DNA of 64,000 nt, taken from NCBI RefSeq assembly GCF_024347335.1, contig NZ_AP025464.1:434001-498000 (forward strand), in the 5' to 3' direction. The position numbers and the translations under genes are program-made. Positions 1 to 8,680 of this stretch are shown here, one piece after another. The notes beneath the pieces are model-generated. The model was not told the origin of the DNA, searched no databases, and saw nothing but the letters and a program-made list of their open reading frames with translations. The stretch is from Vibrio celticus. Its GTDB lineage: Bacteria > Pseudomonadota > Gammaproteobacteria > Enterobacterales > Vibrionaceae. Numbering within the stretch: the stretch's first letter is position 1; every line of letters starts with the position of its first letter.

Positions 1-1554
1 TATACGTTTGAAGTGATCAATATCTAAGATCGCCAAGCAAGATTGCTCTCGGGTTGGGTAACGGTTGACACGGGAACATTCATCGCGAAGTTCAAGATCG
101 AATTTACGTCGATTCCAACACTCTGCTAGTGCATCTTTTTCACTCAGGTTTCGCAGCCTTTTCTCAAGTTCTTTGTGTTTACTGATATCAACAAAAGACG
201 CGACATAAAATTGGATGACACCTTTAGAATCTTTAATGGTCTGAATTCGAAGTATTTCAGTAATTAAGGACCCGTCTTTGCGACGATTGACTACTTCACC
301 TTCCCACATGCCTTTTTTCTGAATTACGCTCCACATTTTAATGTAAAACTCTTGATTATAGCGTCCAGAAGCAAACATTGATGGTTGGCGGCCTTTTACA
401 TCTTCCAGTTCGTAGCCACTGACACGAGTAAACTCTTGGTTCACCTTGATGATTCGGTTGTTTCTGTCGGTGATAACCAATGCAGACATACCGTTCATTG
501 CTGCCTTGGCTAATTGGCTTTCAATACTATTTTTTTTATGGTTTATATTCCAAAGCACGAAACCGATTGAAATCATTGATATTAATACAACTAAAGTAAT
601 CGTCTGAACCAGGATTGAGTGTTGCTCTCGTTGGTATTGACTGTTTACTTGCTGATTTTTTATATGAAGAACCATATAAATAGGCCCTTCAAACTGTTTT
701 ATTTTTGGACTAATGTTTGAATGGAAATACCAGTTTTTGCCATCAAAATAGCTTGAAGAGCGATCATCTTGAATCGCTCGCCAAAGTTCTGGATAAAGCT
801 TGGCGTAAGTTTTATCAGCACGAGATTCAATAAGGTGTCCAAATGATTCTTCAATATCGGGCCCCATGATGACATGTCCCGTTTGGCTGAGTATGACGGG
901 AACAGCATACGATGTGCCGATTTGATACAGAAGGCGGTCGTATATTTCAAGCATGTTTAGGTTGGCAATAAAATATCCGAGAATACGGTTGCCTGAAGCA
1001 ACTGGCGTCATTATTCGCAGTGCTGGGATCAGTGGGTGGACGATCTCACCATTTTCAATCTCCAGATCAATCCCATTAGAGCTAACTTCTCCAATTTTTA
1101 ACTGCTGAAGTGTTTTAAAGTAACCACGAGCTGATTTGTCTTGTAACTTGTTATTTGGAACTATCTTTGCTTTTTTATTGTTGTAATTTATACGAAAAAC
1201 TTCATTACCCTCTAGATCGAGATAGCGAAGTTGAGAGTAATATTGTTGGCCACGAGCCAGCATTACCCAAAGATCTTCTAATGTTTCTCTATTGATAGTT
1301 GAAGGCTCTTCAATTGCGCGTAGCAGTGTCCGTGAATCGGCAATGGCAGGAACAGAGTTTGAGATTTGATCGACAATAACAGCAAGCTCATTGAAGCTAT
1401 ATTCGATTTGATTTTGGCTAGACTGTTTAATATTTAACGCGTGCTGAGCCTCGACCCTATCAAGCTCGGAGTTAATATAGAGGGCAGGGACTAATCCTAG
1501 CGCAAATAAGGTGCACAGAAATTGACTGATTAGCTTTTTTATACTCGTATTCAT
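1..1554 (-). CDS. Membrane sensor diguanylate cyclase, PAS-GGDEF (truncated by window edge)
   Basis: My translation from the ATG at 1554 stays open for 518 codons to the window edge. A short cytoplasmic start is followed by a membrane segment (about residues 10-28), a periplasmic Cache-like sensor region to about 310, and a second membrane helix near 311-335. A PAS domain follows (about 340-465, with the ERAxGY-like stretch TRVSGYE). The first part of a GGDEF domain (NRRKFD, then LDIDHFKR) is the last thing visible. The role inferred is c-di-GMP synthesis in response to a periplasmic ligand. The GGDEF active-site motif itself lies outside the window, so activity cannot be judged. It is transcribed towards the window start, with no co-directional partner in view close upstream. 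Confidence 0.85.
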   Translation of the reverse strand, partial: MNTSIKKLISQFLCTLFALGLVPALYINSELDRVEAQHALNIKQSSQNQIEYSFNELAVIVDQISNSVPAIADSRTLLRAIEEPSTINRETLEDLWVMLARGQQYYSQLRYLDLEGNEVFRINYNNKKAKIVPNNKLQDKSARGYFKTLQQLKIGEVSSNGIDLEIENGEIVHPLIPALRIMTPVASGNRILGYFIANLNMLEIYDRLLYQIGTSYAVPVILSQTGHVIMGPDIEESFGHLIESRADKTYAKLYPELWRAIQDDRSSSYFDGKNWYFHSNISPKIKQFEGPIYMVLHIKNQQVNSQYQREQHSILVQTITLVVLISMISIGFVLWNINHKKNSIESQLAKAAMNGMSALVITDRNNRIIKVNQEFTRVSGYELEDVKGRQPSMFASGRYNQEFYIKMWSVIQKKGMWEGEVVNRRKDGSLITEILRIQTIKDSKGVIQFYVASFVDISKHKELEKRLRNLSEKDALAECWNRRKFDLELRDECSRVNRYPTREQSCLAILDIDHFKRI

Positions 1555-1723
1555 CGCTGTCCTTAAAGAATCAGCGCAATACTATATATTTTATAGGGTT
1601 TTTAATGTGATCTTGACCCAGAACTTAAAACAAGATTTGCATATTATTATGGTTTTAGTGCAACTTTTTGAAATTGGGGTTGCTAATTGATTGATTAAGT
1701 AATAATAAACAACGCTAAATGAT

Positions 1724-1764
1724 GCCTACTCGTAACAGGCTAATTCGTTAGATGGCGAGTAGGC
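1724..1764. repeat. Inverted repeat downstream of fhs
   Basis: Nine-base arms GCCTACTCG and CGAGTAGGC are separated by 23 bases that contain a smaller TAAC/GTTA pair. It lies between the fhs stop and the start of the sensor gene. There is no T-run on either strand, so it is not a standard intrinsic terminator. It may be a Rho-assisted terminator or an RNA hairpin. Confidence 0.5.
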
Positions 1765-1808
1765 AAATCGTTGATGAGCTTCTCAATTGAACTAAGATAT
1801 TGTATTGA

Positions 1809-3557
1809 TTAACTTAACCCGATGATGTCCCCTTTGTCATCAATATCCAACGACATAAATGCAGGTTTATCAGGTAACCCAGGCATGGTCATCACATTGC
1901 CACACAAAGCATAAATAAAGCCCGCACCAGCACACAGTTTTAATTCTCTAACAGGAACGTCAAAATGAGCCGGCGCCCCTTTTATGTGTGCTTCTGTCGA
2001 GATAGACAACGGCGTTTTTGCCAAGCAAACCGATAGGCCGTTAAAGCCGTGTTTGTTAAATTCTTCAAGCTGTTGTTTCGCAAGAGCTGATAATGTAATG
2101 CTTGATGCCCCGTAGCCAACTTCAGCAACTGCCATCAGTTTCTCTTCCAAACTCTGTTCAGATTGATACAACGGCTTGAACTCATTGTTATCTTGGCAAG
2201 CTTTTACGACGGCATGCGCTAGTTGAGTGGCACCTTCACCGCCTTTGCCAAATGCTTCGCTTATTTCAACGCGAACACTTGGGTCAAAATCGATGATCAT
2301 CTGTTTTAAAGCGTTTAGCTCTTGAATTGAGTCTTGTGGGAAGCGGTTGATTGCAATGACAATGGGTACGCCGTATTGCTTGACGTTGTTGATATGCCAT
2401 TTAAGGTTTTCAAAGCCTGCTATCAGCGCGTCTTGGTCATCACTAAAAATTGAATCTGGTAAGGGATTCCCTGGTCTTAAATCGTATAATCCAGAGTTCG
2501 CCTTTAAGCCGCGTAATGTTGCAACGACAACTGCGCAGTCAGGTTTCTTGTTCGACGCCTTCACTTTTATGTTGCACGCTTTTTCAAAGCCCATATCTGA
2601 GCCGAACCCACCTTCAGTTACAACAAAGTCACTAAGCTTCAATGCTATTTTATCGGCAATGATGGATGAGTTGCCATGTGCAATGTTTGCGAATGGCCCA
2701 GCGTGAATTAACGTAGGAACGCCTTCAAGGGTTTGCATCAATGTTGGTTCAATAGAATCCTTCATGGTCACGGTCATTGCGCCTGCAACGTTGAAGTCAT
2801 CTGCAGTTAACGGCATGCCTTGTTTGTTGTAGGCAAGTACCACTCGTCCGATACGCTTTCTTAAATCTTGAAGGTCATTGGCTAGAGCAAGAATGGCCAT
2901 TAGCTCAGAAGCGGCTGAGATATCAAATCCATCTTCGCGCTCAAAGCCATTAATTGTTTTGTCTGCTTCGTTCTTGCCAACCGTGATCATGCGTAATGCG
3001 CGATCATTATGGTCAAGTACACGTCGCCAAACGATTCTGCTTGGGTCGATATTCAATGCTTTTAAGCCTGAGCGCGTTTCAAAGGCGTCTAACCCTTCAC
3101 GCTGTTCATGATACAAACGTGCATCAATGGCGGCGGAGGCGAGGTTGTGAGCGGCCGTAACAGCATGAATATCGCCCGTGAGATGCAGGTTTAATTGTTC
3201 CATAGGGGCAACTTGAGAGTAACCACCACCCGCAGCGCCGCCTTTTACGCCAAATACCGGGCCCATTGAAGGCTGGCGAATGCAGGCCATTGCAGATTGG
3301 TTAATCTTTGCGAGGCCTTGTGCTAATCCGATAGTAGTGACGGTTTTGCCTTCACCAAGAGGTGTAGGTGTGATCGCCGTGACTACGACTAATTTACCAT
3401 CTTGTTGGTTGGCGAGGCGTTCAAGTGATGTGAGAGACACTTTAGATTTGAATTGCCCTAATGGCTGATGTTCGTTGTGGTGCAGGCCAGCTTGCTTGGC
3501 AACCTCACTGATGTTTTTAAGGGGAGTAGAGCGACAAATATCAATATCAGACAGCAT
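1809..3557 (-). CDS. fhs: Formate--tetrahydrofolate ligase
   Basis: This 582-residue protein matches the usual length of formyltetrahydrofolate synthetase. The family makes 10-formyl-THF from formate, THF and ATP, feeding purine and formyl-Met synthesis. The P-loop-like motif TPTPLGEGKTVTT is at residues 63-75, followed by the conserved RQPSMGPVFGVKGGAAGGG block and the HLTGDIHAV segment. The ATG at 3557 is in register with the family N-terminus. A near-perfect PurR operator lies about 35 bases upstream, so purine-dependent repression is likely. A formate/nitrite channel gene occurs near 26 kb in this window, though not linked to this gene. Confidence 0.96.
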   Translation of the reverse strand: MLSDIDICRSTPLKNISEVAKQAGLHHNEHQPLGQFKSKVSLTSLERLANQQDGKLVVVTAITPTPLGEGKTVTTIGLAQGLAKINQSAMACIRQPSMGPVFGVKGGAAGGGYSQVAPMEQLNLHLTGDIHAVTAAHNLASAAIDARLYHEQREGLDAFETRSGLKALNIDPSRIVWRRVLDHNDRALRMITVGKNEADKTINGFEREDGFDISAASELMAILALANDLQDLRKRIGRVVLAYNKQGMPLTADDFNVAGAMTVTMKDSIEPTLMQTLEGVPTLIHAGPFANIAHGNSSIIADKIALKLSDFVVTEGGFGSDMGFEKACNIKVKASNKKPDCAVVVATLRGLKANSGLYDLRPGNPLPDSIFSDDQDALIAGFENLKWHINNVKQYGVPIVIAINRFPQDSIQELNALKQMIIDFDPSVRVEISEAFGKGGEGATQLAHAVVKACQDNNEFKPLYQSEQSLEEKLMAVAEVGYGASSITLSALAKQQLEEFNKHGFNGLSVCLAKTPLSISTEAHIKGAPAHFDVPVRELKLCAGAGFIYALCGNVMTMPGLPDKPAFMSLDIDDKGDIIGLS

Positions 3558-3589
3558 ATTTGATCCTTATATCAGAACCGAAAGGTGGT

Positions 3590-3605
3590 ACGTAAACGTT
3601 TGCGT
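3590..3605. promoter_or_regulatory. PurR operator upstream of fhs
   Basis: ACGTAAACGTTTGCGT matches the palindromic PurR consensus ACGCAAACGTTTGCGT at 15 of 16 positions. It sits 33 bases upstream of the fhs start codon, a normal position for a PurR repressor site. The match is seen directly; regulation is inferred. Confidence 0.8.
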
Positions 3606-3763
3606 GGCGATAGTACTGTATAAATTTGCCAAGTAAAGGCAAACCACACGAATTATGTGCTGGAAGATAACAGATCTAAAGAGTCATTGCGCGAGATCAA
3701 ATCTTAAACGAGCAAAATATTCGATCTGATTACCTTCAGCTGCAATTATATTGGCGTTGAATA

Positions 3764-3790
3764 CAAAAAGGGCTGCATATAGCAGCCCTT
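3764..3790 (-). terminator. Intrinsic terminator of gsk
   Basis: A perfect nine-base stem AAGGGCTGC/GCAGCCCTT with a five-base loop is followed on the minus strand by TTTTTG. It lies about 60 bases past the gsk stop. Confidence 0.85.
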
Positions 3791-3851
3791 CAAGGAATAG
3801 GTAATCTCACTTGGCGTTAACCTTTAAGAGGTAACTGCCTAATATGGTCGA

Positions 3852-5156
3852 TTAACGATCCCAGTATGTTTCTTCTAAGCTATCTTCGCGTTCAGGTAGT
3901 GCACGAGAAAGGCGAGGAGAGTGCTGAGTCAACACTTCGTAGCTTACACGGTTTGCGTACTTACAAATTTGAGACAGTGAAGAGTACGTCAGACAAGCGT
4001 GCTCGTGTTTCTCTGAGTTTGGTACATTCACGTGGTGGTAGCTGTTTGCTGCCATGTCGTGAAGTAGTGCTGAAAGTGCACCATCGCCAGCGCCGTTGGT
4101 GTTCTTAATCTCAAGCGGGCCACCTAGGTAAGGGCCAATGTGAGAGTACACTTTTACTGGGTCTTTACAGTCTTGCTTACGCATCGCACGGCTGAATTCG
4201 TATTTATTGAACTCAGGGATATTACCCGGTAACAATGGCAGTGTGGTTTCGCGTTTCGCTGGTTCGTCAGTGTAACCTGCCATGTATAGACCAATAGGGC
4301 CTGCAGTACATAGAACTAGGTCAACCCACTCAAGTGCCTTGTTAGCAGCTAATAGAGGATCTTTTTCACCCGTTAGTGCTTCACCTTCGTCTTCGTTCAT
4401 CGCGACGATGGTTACGTTTTCTTTCAGGTATTCTTGCCACCATTCAGCGTTGCCTTCGATCACATACTTAGTACCAAGTGTTAGTACGACAGGCACATTG
4501 TGCGCTTTCGCGTATTCAATCGCTTTTTGTACCGCTTTTGGCATCGGATCTTCAGGTTTGCCACGCATTAGGTATGACGACACAACCAATGCAGAAGCTT
4601 TCTCGAACACTTTTTCAGGAATGCTTTCTGGAAGAAGTTGGTTCATGTGGCCTTCGTTGATTGCAAACGTACGTTCGCCATCTTCAGAAATCAGCGTGTA
4701 ACAACGACCAATTGGACCATCAACAGTTTGAAGGTGGTTTAGATTCATACGAGAAGAAGTGCGGCAAAGGTAACGATAACCAAATGAGCCAACTTCAATC
4801 TTCTTAGACATTACGCCAAGCAGGACAGATTTGCTGTCCGCAAGTACGGAATAGTTGTGCAGTGTGTTGCCGATAGTATCGCCAGGGTATTGATGCGTGA
4901 TCAAACCGCGCTCAACTAACTCTTCATACAGCGCATCTGCTTTACTTTCTTCCAATACCAGTGAGTGACCTTTACTCAGCTCGTATTTTTCTAGGAACTC
5001 GTTGTCAACACGGGCTTCGATGTCAACAATCGTTTGGCCAACACCCACAATCGTTGCGCGGTGAAGCTTAGGCGTTTGTTGAATTTGGTTGACCAACGGA
5101 TCACGTGCGTGAGTTGGAAAGTAGTGCTTAGATTTACGCTGTCCAGGAAACTTCAT
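3852..5156 (-). CDS. gsk: Inosine/guanosine kinase
   Basis: A 434-residue PfkB-family sugar/nucleoside kinase. It phosphorylates guanosine and inosine to GMP and IMP in purine salvage. The PfkB signature NTNGAGDGALSA is at about residues 352-363, with the catalytic Asp in GAGD (358). The N-terminal half carries the GVGQTIVDIEARV nucleoside-binding region. Length and both ends fit the gamma-proteobacterial Gsk family. It has a terminator of its own and a hairpin-containing gap to the upstream creA. With fhs next door under a PurR-like site, this corner holds two purine-related genes, but they do not appear to be one transcript because the terminator lies between them. Confidence 0.95.
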   Translation of the reverse strand: MKFPGQRKSKHYFPTHARDPLVNQIQQTPKLHRATIVGVGQTIVDIEARVDNEFLEKYELSKGHSLVLEESKADALYEELVERGLITHQYPGDTIGNTLHNYSVLADSKSVLLGVMSKKIEVGSFGYRYLCRTSSRMNLNHLQTVDGPIGRCYTLISEDGERTFAINEGHMNQLLPESIPEKVFEKASALVVSSYLMRGKPEDPMPKAVQKAIEYAKAHNVPVVLTLGTKYVIEGNAEWWQEYLKENVTIVAMNEDEGEALTGEKDPLLAANKALEWVDLVLCTAGPIGLYMAGYTDEPAKRETTLPLLPGNIPEFNKYEFSRAMRKQDCKDPVKVYSHIGPYLGGPLEIKNTNGAGDGALSALLHDMAANSYHHVNVPNSEKHEHACLTYSSLSQICKYANRVSYEVLTQHSPRLSRALPEREDSLEETYWDR

Positions 5157-5230
5157 ATGAAAAATACAGTGAAAAAATTTTGCCGCATGATATCACATTT
5201 TGTTTCTGTTTCTTTCATTTTTATTACATT

Positions 5231-5267
5231 TTGAATCACCTGCACAATGTCTGTACAGGTGATTCAA
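5231..5267. repeat. Twelve-base inverted repeat between creA and gsk
   Basis: Arms TTGAATCACCTG and CAGGTGATTCAA are perfect, with a 13-base centre that can add three more pairs after one mismatch. Neither strand has a following T-run. It may end creA transcription with Rho, or act as a processing or regulatory hairpin ahead of gsk. Confidence 0.6.
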
Positions 5268-5285
5268 CTAACTATATGTTTGAAA

Positions 5286-5765
5286 CTACTCGGTTGGCTG
5301 TACTAACGTCGCTGGATCAACGTAAGCCTCTGTACCCCATAGTGGAACAGTTGAAAGGCTGTGTTTGAAGCTACCTTCTGTTTCTTTGGTGGTGTAAGAC
5401 AAGTAAAGCAGCGACTGATTCTCTGCATCGTAGATACGACGAACCTTCATTGTTTTAAAGAAGATACTTTTCGATTGCTTGAATACCACTTCGCCAGACT
5501 TACTCTTGTCTATTTGAGCAATCATTTCTGGTGTAATTTCACCTGTTTGACGACAAGAGATAGAGCTATCACTTGGATCAGAAAGGCTGAGGTTTGCTTC
5601 GATTGATGCGATATGACAGGTAACACCCGCGATCTTATCGTCATCTAATGAAGACATCTTGATATCCTTCATTGTGAAGAAACCCAGTGAGACGTCGCCA
5701 ACCTCGTTGTCCGAACAGCCAGCTAACATTGTCACGATACCTGCTGCTATTAAGGCTTTTTTCAT
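5286..5765 (-). CDS. creA: CreA family exported protein
   Basis: The 159-residue product starts with a lipoprotein-type signal (MLAGC, Cys17) and then carries the highly conserved CreA core GDVSLGFFTMKDIKM and GVTCHI, with two further conserved cysteine-containing blocks. CreA is a widespread small periplasmic protein of unknown biochemical function; in E. coli it sits in the creABCD locus, but no creBCD genes are present here. It reads toward gsk on the same strand, 129 bases away, with a strong inverted repeat between. Confidence 0.93.
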   Translation of the reverse strand: MKKALIAAGIVTMLAGCSDNEVGDVSLGFFTMKDIKMSSLDDDKIAGVTCHIASIEANLSLSDPSDSSISCRQTGEITPEMIAQIDKSKSGEVVFKQSKSIFFKTMKVRRIYDAENQSLLYLSYTTKETEGSFKHSLSTVPLWGTEAYVDPATLVQPTE

Positions 5766-5870
5766 AAGAAGTCCTTTTTATTTATATAGTTCTGTTTACT
5801 ATAAGGATATTGAAAGCTTGGATACGAGTGTAGAGCTTTTCGTTAAGTTCTTAAAGGATGTTGTTGGATA

Positions 5871-5996
5871 ATGAAAAATATGAAGCATTTAAAGTACTTG
5901 TTGGCCTTGGTCATGCTCTGTATGCTCTCTGCTTGTAGCTCGGCACCTCAGCCGACCGTATGTCTTCCAAATAACTGCGATATTTGGGGATACTAA
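5871..5996 (+). CDS. Small lipoprotein, 41 residues
   Basis: An ATG at 5871 opens 41 codons. The product has a Lys-rich start, a hydrophobic run and a lipobox LSAC with Cys22, leaving a mature peptide of about 20 residues that contains two further cysteines (PTVCLP and NNCDIW). It ends just before the next gene. No family is recognised. The lipobox and the close spacing to the following gene support a real gene, but so short a frame is inherently uncertain. Confidence 0.6.
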   Translation: MKNMKHLKYLLALVMLCMLSACSSAPQPTVCLPNNCDIWGY

Positions 5997-6013
5997 CCGT
6001 AGGTACTAAAAGA

Positions 6014-6508
6014 ATGAATAACGAAATACCTGAAATTGCACACAAGAAAAACCAATGGCTATTTAGTCAGCTCGATATTGCTTACCCCGCAAAAGAGAGC
6101 CTCCTCGGCCGTGAACTTTATCAAAGCAAACTCCCATCCAAGACATACCAACTCCTAGCACAAGATCAAACTCCTTCCCAAATTGATGAACTTCATAAAG
6201 TCGATTTCCATAAATTGACCGTGCTATTTTCACTCAACCAAGCAAGCGTTTACCAAGATGAAACGGAAAGGGCACACATGCTTGAGTTCCTGAGCCAAAT
6301 TATGCTTTCTGACGATCATGTCTTATATATTGGTACTCAAAACGGTGAAGTTGTGGTGAGCGCTATCGTCACAGAAGCGGATGGTTGCCTATTGATCTCG
6401 GATGTCGTTGCTGGGAATGGTCAAAGTATCAACAACTTTGCTAAGCAGTTACACGATTTTTGGGCACAAGATCATGCTTCTTGCGATAAAGTGTGGATCG
6501 AGAATTAA
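6014..6508 (+). CDS. Uncharacterised cytoplasmic protein, 164 residues
   Basis: I placed the start at the ATG at 6014 because the longer frame begins before the preceding lipoprotein stop and adds ten unconvincing residues. The product has no signal peptide or membrane segment. Its C-terminal half alternates short strands (VLYIGTQNGEVVVSAIVTE, then LLISDVVA), faintly like an acetyltransferase fold, but no acetyl-CoA binding motif is visible and I do not assign a function. It follows the 41-residue lipoprotein closely and may share its transcript. Confidence 0.75.
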   Translation: MNNEIPEIAHKKNQWLFSQLDIAYPAKESLLGRELYQSKLPSKTYQLLAQDQTPSQIDELHKVDFHKLTVLFSLNQASVYQDETERAHMLEFLSQIMLSDDHVLYIGTQNGEVVVSAIVTEADGCLLISDVVAGNGQSINNFAKQLHDFWAQDHASCDKVWIEN

Positions 6509-6568
6509 AGATTCTTTGACAAAGCGTTAATCTAAGTACAATACCCCGTCTTATTTAAAGGGTATTGT

Positions 6569-8377
6569 ATGTACAAGCTATTGATATCAATCGCTGTATT
6601 ATGTGTTAGCGCTTATTCTTCACTCAGCTTTGCTAACGACTGGGATATAAAACGCATCCTAGTTTTACACTCATACGAACCTTCTTATCAATGGACTGCT
6701 GACTTCCAGAAAGGGATAGACAGTGCGTTCAGCCAGTCTCAAACCGAAGTTAAACTCTCAATAGAGTATTTGGATTCAAAGCGTGTCCACAGCCCAGAGT
6801 ATTACGACTCTCTCGCGAACTACTTACGTGCGAAATATGCAGGTTATAAGTTTGATGGCGTAATTGCGACGGACGATAACGCGGCCAATTTTCTTGAATC
6901 TCTGCCTAATTTGATTGCTCGCTCAACACCTGTCGTTGCAGCCGGGATCAATGATTTCAGCACCGACATGTACGCGGTTTCTGACCGAGCAACCGTGCTT
7001 TATGAAAACGATCAGATAGACGTTAATATTAAGCTGATCTCCAAATTAAGACCTAATCTAAAGAATCTCTATTTTGTAAATGATTACAGTGTCACGTCTG
7101 AATTGATTCATAAAGAAATGAATAAAATGATGGCTGAATTTCCAAATATCAATCTCGTAGAAATTCGCGACTTGTCGCTGGAGCAAACGAGCCAGTTTTT
7201 GGAAGGGATCTCTGCGGACGATGCGGTATTGCTCAGTCATTACAACACAGAGTTGAAGCAAGGGGTTTACCACACTTACCAAGAGATTGCGGATACGTTG
7301 TCAAAAGCGAGTGCCGCTCCGGTGTTTGCTTTGTGGCAGTTCTATATTTCGGGTGATGTACTCGGTGGCTACGTTAATCACTCACAAAGCATGGGTGAAG
7401 AGGCTGTCGATGCGTTGGATAAATACCTTCCTCTTGGGTTTACGACACCGTTAACTCCCGGAGGCAACAAACGTTTTGTATTCAATTACCCTGCAATGAA
7501 GCGATACGGGATTAGTGCAAACGCGTTACCTGATGAAGCGGTTTTCATTAATGAGCCTTCGTCCTTTATTCGCAAAAACTTCCAGTTGTTATTGGGGCTG
7601 TCGATGGTGATTGCGGGGTTAAGCCTGATCATCTTGATGCAATTCGTTACTCTGCGCCAAAAGAAAGAGTTGGCGAATAAGAACAAACGAATCTTAAAGC
7701 TTCAGAAACAGACCTTGAATATCCAAAAGGATATGATTCATGTTCTCGGAGAAGCAATTGAAACCCGCTCTGGCGAAACAGGTAATCACGTTAAGCGTGT
7801 AGCCAAGCTGTCTGCATTGCTAGCGAAGTATCGTGGCTTGAGCCATCGTGAGGTCGAGATGATTGAGATCATCAGCCCAATGCACGATGTGGGTAAGATT
7901 TCTGTCCCTGAATCGATCTTGGATAAACCTGGGAAATTAACCGACCAAGAGTGGGAGGTGATGAAGCTTCATACTACGGCTGGCTATAACTTACTAAAGA
8001 GCGGAGCGGGTGATATTACCAACCTCGCAGCAATCATTGCTAACGAACATCACGAGCGTTGGGATGGTGCTGGATACCCGAATGGCAAAGTGGGTGATGA
8101 AATACACCTGTTTGCTCGTATCACCGCCGTAGCCGATGTATTTGATGCGCTGCTTAGTGCGCGTTGCTACAAAGAACCGTGGCCATTAGAGATGGTGGTT
8201 GACTTGTTCGAGCGGGAGTGTGGCTACCAGTTTGACCCTCAGCTAACTAAATTGCTACTGACGCACTTACCCGAGTTTGTTGCTATCCGAGATTCGTATC
8301 CCGATACTGGTACTGTAGAATATGCGTCTTCACCTTCGATTGAAGCTAAGGTCTTAGAAGAGTCGGTTGTTAACTAA
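6569..8377 (+). CDS. HD-GYP c-di-GMP phosphodiesterase with periplasmic binding-protein-like sensor
   Basis: The 602-residue protein has a signal/anchor helix (residues 1-22) and a periplasmic region to about 335 that resembles ABC transporter substrate-binding proteins (ILVLHSYEPSYQWT near the start). A membrane helix at about 337-362 and a short coiled linker lead to an HD-GYP domain. Key residues are visible: the HxxR at about 407, HD at 439-440 (MHDVGK), the EHHERWDGAGYP block ending near 504 and the later ADVFDAL. All are consistent with an active metal-dependent c-di-GMP hydrolase. The inference is that a small extracellular ligand controls c-di-GMP breakdown. It is monocistronic as far as can be seen. 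Confidence 0.9.
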   Translation: MYKLLISIAVLCVSAYSSLSFANDWDIKRILVLHSYEPSYQWTADFQKGIDSAFSQSQTEVKLSIEYLDSKRVHSPEYYDSLANYLRAKYAGYKFDGVIATDDNAANFLESLPNLIARSTPVVAAGINDFSTDMYAVSDRATVLYENDQIDVNIKLISKLRPNLKNLYFVNDYSVTSELIHKEMNKMMAEFPNINLVEIRDLSLEQTSQFLEGISADDAVLLSHYNTELKQGVYHTYQEIADTLSKASAAPVFALWQFYISGDVLGGYVNHSQSMGEEAVDALDKYLPLGFTTPLTPGGNKRFVFNYPAMKRYGISANALPDEAVFINEPSSFIRKNFQLLLGLSMVIAGLSLIILMQFVTLRQKKELANKNKRILKLQKQTLNIQKDMIHVLGEAIETRSGETGNHVKRVAKLSALLAKYRGLSHREVEMIEIISPMHDVGKISVPESILDKPGKLTDQEWEVMKLHTTAGYNLLKSGAGDITNLAAIIANEHHERWDGAGYPNGKVGDEIHLFARITAVADVFDALLSARCYKEPWPLEMVVDLFERECGYQFDPQLTKLLLTHLPEFVAIRDSYPDTGTVEYASSPSIEAKVLEESVVN

Positions 8378-8680
8378 TTGCCGCTCTATCTGAGTAGCCC
8401 ATAAGCCATGTTTTTTATCTATTCATCACGATCCGGCTAGAAAGTAGTGATTTATATTTTCCCCTGAAATTGAGTTGCTTATGTAAACCTCGCAGTATTT
8501 GATTTCGTAGAATCTGGGTTAATTTGATGAAAACTGTTGCTTATGCCGAGCGATAAAGTGATCAACTCCATATTTCGCGAAGAGAAATAAGCCTGTATCT
8601 GCAAACTGTTACCTCAATCATCTCGCGCATTGAAAGAACACTATAGGATAAAACTTGGATTCAATCTGAGTGAGATACCT
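8378..8680. other. Intergenic gap between HD-GYP and HAD genes
   Basis: About 300 bases between two plus-strand genes. No convincing terminator, short coding frame or repeat was found. It presumably carries the HAD gene promoter. Confidence 0.5.
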
